Positions 8,001 to 10,962 of a stretch of 10,962 nt of DNA are shown here, piece after piece. Every line of letters begins with the position of its first letter. Position 1 is the first letter of the stretch. A program made the position numbers and the translations under genes. A model generated the notes under the pieces. It worked only from the letters and a program-made list of their open reading frames with translations. It did no database searches and was not told the origin of the DNA. The stretch covers positions 41,114 through 52,075 of the forward strand of contig NW_004457307.1 in assembly GCF_000313135.1 (NCBI RefSeq), given 5' to 3'. Source of the DNA: Acanthamoeba castellanii str. Neff (taxonomy: Eukaryota; Discosea; Longamoebia; Acanthamoebidae).

Positions 8001-10962
8001 GCAGCGCCTGCGGTTGTGCTGACGTGGAGTGACTGCCACTTCCTGCCTGGGCGTGTAGCAGCGGGTCGTTCTCGCCGGGCGGCGGATCGGGCGTGATGGT
8101 GGGCGGGAGGCGGATGACCGACTCGCGACCTCGCAGCGATTCGGGACGTGACAAGCGCGTGTTCGGGAGCGACCTCATTACCTCCATGGAGGCCCAGCGT
8201 TTGCGCGAGTCGTGGCTCGAACTTGACGTATCTCTTCCTCCCTTCCTTGTCCCCTTCAGCTCTCACACACGCAACTGAACCTCCTCCCAATTTGCGGTAC
8301 TCTCGATTCTGTCTCCATCTGCAGATTCCATTCTTTGCCGATCAGGTGATCCGCTACCTGTACATGCACGGTACGCCCTGATCATTCCAAGTGGTTGTGG
8401 TTTTCAAAAGCCGGTTGTTCTTCTGATCTCGAAACAATACAGTGCGGGAGGAGGGTCTCTTCCGCGTCACCGACTCGTCGACCGACGCCAAACTGTTCAT
8501 CGAAAAGATCAATCGCGGTTCGTACACGTTCTTGAGTGGCGTGGCCTGCTTCCACACCCAAATGATAGCCCACTGACCAGCAATGGCATTCCCCTTCGCT
8601 ACCGACTGCAGGAGTTGAAGTGGACCTGTTCGCGATGAATAAGCCTCACCTGATGGCCATGCTGCTCAAGGCGTATCTGCGCGAGCTTCGGCGGCCGCTC
8701 ATCGTCCCCGAGCTCTTCTCCAAGTTCATCATCGTCAACGGTACCTCCGCACCGGCCCCCTTCGTCTCTTCTCCTTCACATCTCAACGAGCTCCTCTCTC
8801 GCATGTGAATCCAGATGCGACTCCATTGGAGTACGTGAAGGACCTTCTGGGGCAGCTTCCCAAGGACCATATTGCCCTCCTCAAGTGTCTGCTCAAACTG
8901 CTGCATCGGGTGGCCTCTGAGGAAACCTCCAAGATGAACGCGCACAATCTCGGTACGTGTCTTTCGGGTTCAACCCTCAGTTTTTCTTTCATCATGAAGG
9001 GGAGAAGGGATTGGTTCATCATCACCACCACCATCTTCTATTGACTCACTCGCGCCTCCTGTCTAGCGGTGTGCATCGGACCTAATATTCTCCGCCACAC
9101 GGACAACGTAAGCCTGGAGGCGTCGCTCGAGGCCTCACATTCGGTGTACGCCGTCTGCACCATACTGATCGAGAAGGCCTACACTCTATTCCCCGTACGC
9201 ACTGCACTTCTCTCCCTCGCTCTCTCCCTGTGCGTTCGTCTTCTGATTTGTCGGCGTTTCTTCGCGTCGCGATGGGACAGGAGCTCGAGGAGCATTCGCT
9301 GGAGTACATTGAGAGCGAGGAGATCGTGCTCATGCCGTCCCGGAGACAAATCAAGTCGGCCACCATGGAGACCCTCTTCCGCACCATCTACACCTGCCCC
9401 AAGGGCCTGATCCCTGCGTCATGTAGACTTCCCCTCCCAGTACCTCTCGCACCTCCTTCGACCCAAGCACCACTAATGGTGGCGCGTTGATGGTGGCATG
9501 TGGCAGACGCCAACTATGTGAACGTCTTTCTCCTCACCTACCACTCGTGGGCCACGTCGGCGGAGCTGTTGGACTCGATGACGCACCTCTATCTGGAACT
9601 CTCCAACCAGAACGACCAGAACAAAGTCGCACTCATGCGGTACACTTCCCACTCTCGATCCTGCACTCCTCTAAATTGAGCACGGGCGCCGCTTCCATTG
9701 GACTCACACAAGGACCCACCACACAGAATCTGTGCCTTCCTCAAGAAGTGGACGAGGGAGCAGTTCTACGAGTTCCAGGATGACCCGCAGCTGCTGGAGG
9801 TGAGCAAGGCCTGGCGGTGGGAAGCTGTTGGTGGTAATCGCTGTGCGCTAACATTAGCCTCGGCTCACTCACTGCGTAGGCCTATGAACAATTCGTGTCG
9901 GGTAGCAAGGACATCCAAGTGGTGCGAACGCTGGCGCCAACGCTCGCCAAGATGAAGGTAGAGCTCCTTGCCCGGCGGCGTAAACCCCAATCTGGCGCGT
10001 ACAGTGTAAGACTGAGATCACTGACGGCTTCGTTTTTCTCAGGCCGGGAAGGGAGAGGTGAAGCTCATGTTCAGCGAAGCGACGCCCAAGCCTCGCATGC
10101 CGAGCAAGCGTCCGCTACGAACCGTGCTGCAGGTGTCACCGATCGAACTGGCTCGCCAGCTGACGCTGGTCGAGTACGACATCTTTGCACGCATCAAGCC
10201 GATCGTACTCCCCCAGCGCTCTCCTGCCCGCCGTCTTGAGTCTCTTGCTCACCGCGCCGTGATCTGAACCTGACAGGAACTCGTTGAGAAGGCGTGGATG
10301 GAACCTGACAAGGTAAAGCGAGCACCGAACGTGATGGCCTTGGTCTCGCACTTCAATCAGGTTCGTAGTGCCTGCGGCTGGCGCGCGCGCTCGGCTCAAT
10401 CGTGCTGCTAAAGCGAGTTCTCCTTCGCTTTGCGCTTGCAGGCAGTGCAATGGTTCATAACGCAGATTGTCAACGAGGAGTCGGCGCGCAAACGGGAGTC
10501 TGTCATGGACCACATCGTCAAGATCGCTCAGGTACACACATTCTCCGTCTTTTCCCGCTGGTGCTGAACGCCCGCAATCTCACGTCGCCGGTCATTCTTA
10601 GTGCTGCCGAACGCTCAACAACTTTAACGCCGTGCAAGAGATCCTCGCCGCCTTCTCCTCGGCTCCAGTTTCTCGACTCTTGCAAGCCAAGCGGGTACCG
10701 TCAGCGCCTCCCTTTCATTCCTTCCCGCGAAGGGGGGGTCTTGCTGCTATCCGGCGTAGTGCTAATGATTTGTGTTCGTTTCTTTGCCCGGGCGAGAGCA
10801 GACGGTGCAATCGCCAGAGTTCCTGGAGCTGAAGGAGCTGATGGGCATCTCCAACAACTTCAGCAAGTATCGACGCGCCGTTCGCGACGCCAACCCGCCG
10901 CTGGTGCCCTACCTCGGCCGATTCCTCACCGACCTCAACTTCATCGAAGACGCCAACAAGAT
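5093..10962 (+). CDS. Cbl-like phosphotyrosine-binding, tandem SH2, RhoGAP and RasGEF multidomain signalling protein (3' partial)
   Basis: Exons: 5093-5365, 5573-5696, 5779-5907, 5986-6176, 6241-6346, 6428-6482, 6563-6593, 6684-6912, 7009-7134, 7258-7413, 7511-7633, 7726-7975, 8059-8227, 8325-8370, 8443-8517, 8612-8740, 8815-8952, 9067-9194, 9281-9422, 9507-9639, 9727-9799, 9880-9957, 10043-10204, 10277-10360, 10442-10531, 10602-10694 and 10802->10962. All 26 introns keep phase, giving at least 1164 aa without a stop. Domains in order: Gly/Ala-rich N-terminus with helices (1-176), acidic linker (177-215), Cbl-type EF-hand-like segment (228-303), SH2 (about 337-449), second SH2 (454-551), basic/Gly/Ser linker, RhoGAP (632-826), RasGEF N-terminal domain (about 847-965) and CDC25 RasGEF (from about 1000, cut by the window edge). 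Predicted role: a cytoplasmic adaptor-enzyme recruited by phosphotyrosine that inactivates a Rho/Rac GTPase and activates a Ras/Rap GTPase. Domain calls are firm; partner GTPases are unknown. The ATG at 5093 follows stops in frame and precedes G/C-biased codons. The least certain joins are the acceptor at 5572 and the donors at 8518 and 9423. Confidence 0.85.
5573..7340 (+). other. Coding region of Cbl-like tyrosine-kinase-binding module (helices, EF-hand-like, SH2-1)
   Basis: Residues 104-124 (SLISEKLMQMLKAIDP...FQ) resemble the last helix of the Cbl four-helix bundle. A further helix-rich exon (133-176) and an acidic insert have no counterpart I know in Cbl. EAAAFWATNFKE plus VSWEDFFHAI (228-254) match the Cbl pattern AAEFW..AFG..VPW..F..AL, and VSVIRFRDFLKGFSPF (282-297) matches ISVFEFDIFTRLFQPW. 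The SH2 starts WYHGYTSHYEAERLL (337-351), continues GTFLVRHINL with the phosphate-binding Arg at 362, then ILHIMIHN, and ends LWHFSSAPALVGHF (424-437). The assignment rests on remembered Cbl sequence and is good but untested. No RING is seen after it. Confidence 0.65.
5926..5949 (+). repeat. (GT)12 microsatellite in RasGEF gene intron 3
   Basis: Twelve GT units begin 18 bases after the donor site of the 78-base intron 5908-5985, filling about a third of it. Confidence 0.9.
7353..7835 (+). other. Coding region of the second SH2 domain
   Basis: Residues 454-551 over exons 10-12. The start is WFYADLSSQETIRMLNNQPG, and the beta-B motif GTFLLRFSSR carries the phosphate-binding Arg at 479 with following Ser residues. 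Next come CLAIAYVGNDGQILHSLIEK and the closing helix VNEFIEAYQSVLAFPF. The three exons join in phase (GGA G|GC ACG; CAG A|GA GTG). It follows SH2-1 with only a few residues between, so the two form a tandem that could bind a doubly phosphorylated ligand. Confidence 0.85.
7686..7719 (+). repeat. (GCGTGT)5 hexanucleotide repeat next to an acceptor site
   Basis: Five perfect GCGTGT units plus GCGT lie within the intron 7634-7725, ending six bases before the exon that closes SH2-2. They take the place where a polypyrimidine tract would normally be. Confidence 0.9.
8159..9194 (+). other. Coding region of the RhoGAP domain
   Basis: Residues 632-826 over exons 13-18: VFGSDLITS, IPFFADQVIRYLYMH, EEGLFRVTDSST with the arginine finger at 677, MLLKAYLRELRRPL with the conserved Lys 714 and Arg 718, and AVCIGPNIL with Asn 790. 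These match the catalytic residues expected of an active GAP for Rho/Rac/Cdc42. Departures from consensus are Asp in place of the Gly after the finger (FRVTD rather than FRVSG) and Arg for Pro in ELRRPL. Confidence 0.88.
9341..10962 (+). other. Coding region of RasGEF N-terminal and CDC25 catalytic domains (truncated by window end)
   Basis: RasGEF-N: KSATMETLFRTIY, NYVNVFLLTYHSWATSAELL and RICAFLKKWTREQF (about 850-935). The catalytic domain begins SPIELARQLTLVEYDIF (1000-1016) and continues ELVEKAW, NVMALVSHFNQ, the conserved LNNFNAVQEILAAFSSAPVS, NPPLVPYLGRFLTDLNFIED and stops at the window edge. The visible end falls at the start of the helical hairpin that opens the Ras nucleotide site, so most of the hairpin and the final helices lie outside the window. 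Confidence 0.92.

Noticed and set aside
7976..8058. Possible boundary between two genes (SH2 protein and RhoGAP-RasGEF protein)
   Set aside because: The splice AG|C AGC keeps frame, no in-frame stop or promoter-sized gap exists, and neighbouring exons on both sides are coding. Kept as one gene, but this is the join most worth testing.

Overview
The window looks like nuclear DNA of a free-living amoebozoan, most likely Acanthamoeba or a close relative. This is inferred from very dense short introns (38 modelled, 55-210 nt range, mostly 70-120), coding exons whose third codon positions are mostly G or C, tight gene spacing, and metazoan-like phosphotyrosine/Rho/Ras signalling domains in a protist-style gene. 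All exon models were made by hand from reading frame, GT..AG sites, phase consistency and remembered family motifs. No transcript or database evidence was available.

Layout: (1) 1-558, plus strand: the 3' end of a multi-pass membrane protein gene of unknown family, in three exons. (2) 559-741: a short convergent 3' gap. (3) 742-1908, minus strand: a complete four-exon gene for a family-16 (METTL21/VCPKMT-like) protein lysine methyltransferase, 256 aa. (4) 1909-2504: a divergent intergenic region, presumably a two-way promoter. (5) 2505-4348, plus strand: a complete eight-exon gene for a mitochondrial stomatin-like protein 2 (STOML2), 389 aa. (6) 4349-5092: AT-rich spacer with a diverged direct repeat. 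(7) 5093 to the window end, plus strand: at least 27 exons encoding at least 1164 aa, cut by the window edge inside the RasGEF catalytic domain.

The last gene is the highlight. One continuous reading frame joins a Cbl-like phosphotyrosine-binding module (helical bundle, degenerate EF-hand-like segment, SH2), a second SH2, a RhoGAP domain with its arginine finger, a RasGEF N-terminal domain and a CDC25-type RasGEF domain. Such a protein would read phosphotyrosine and, in the same polypeptide, switch a Rho-family GTPase off and a Ras-family GTPase on. Nothing in the window links the four genes into a functional cluster. They look like ordinary housekeeping and signalling neighbours.
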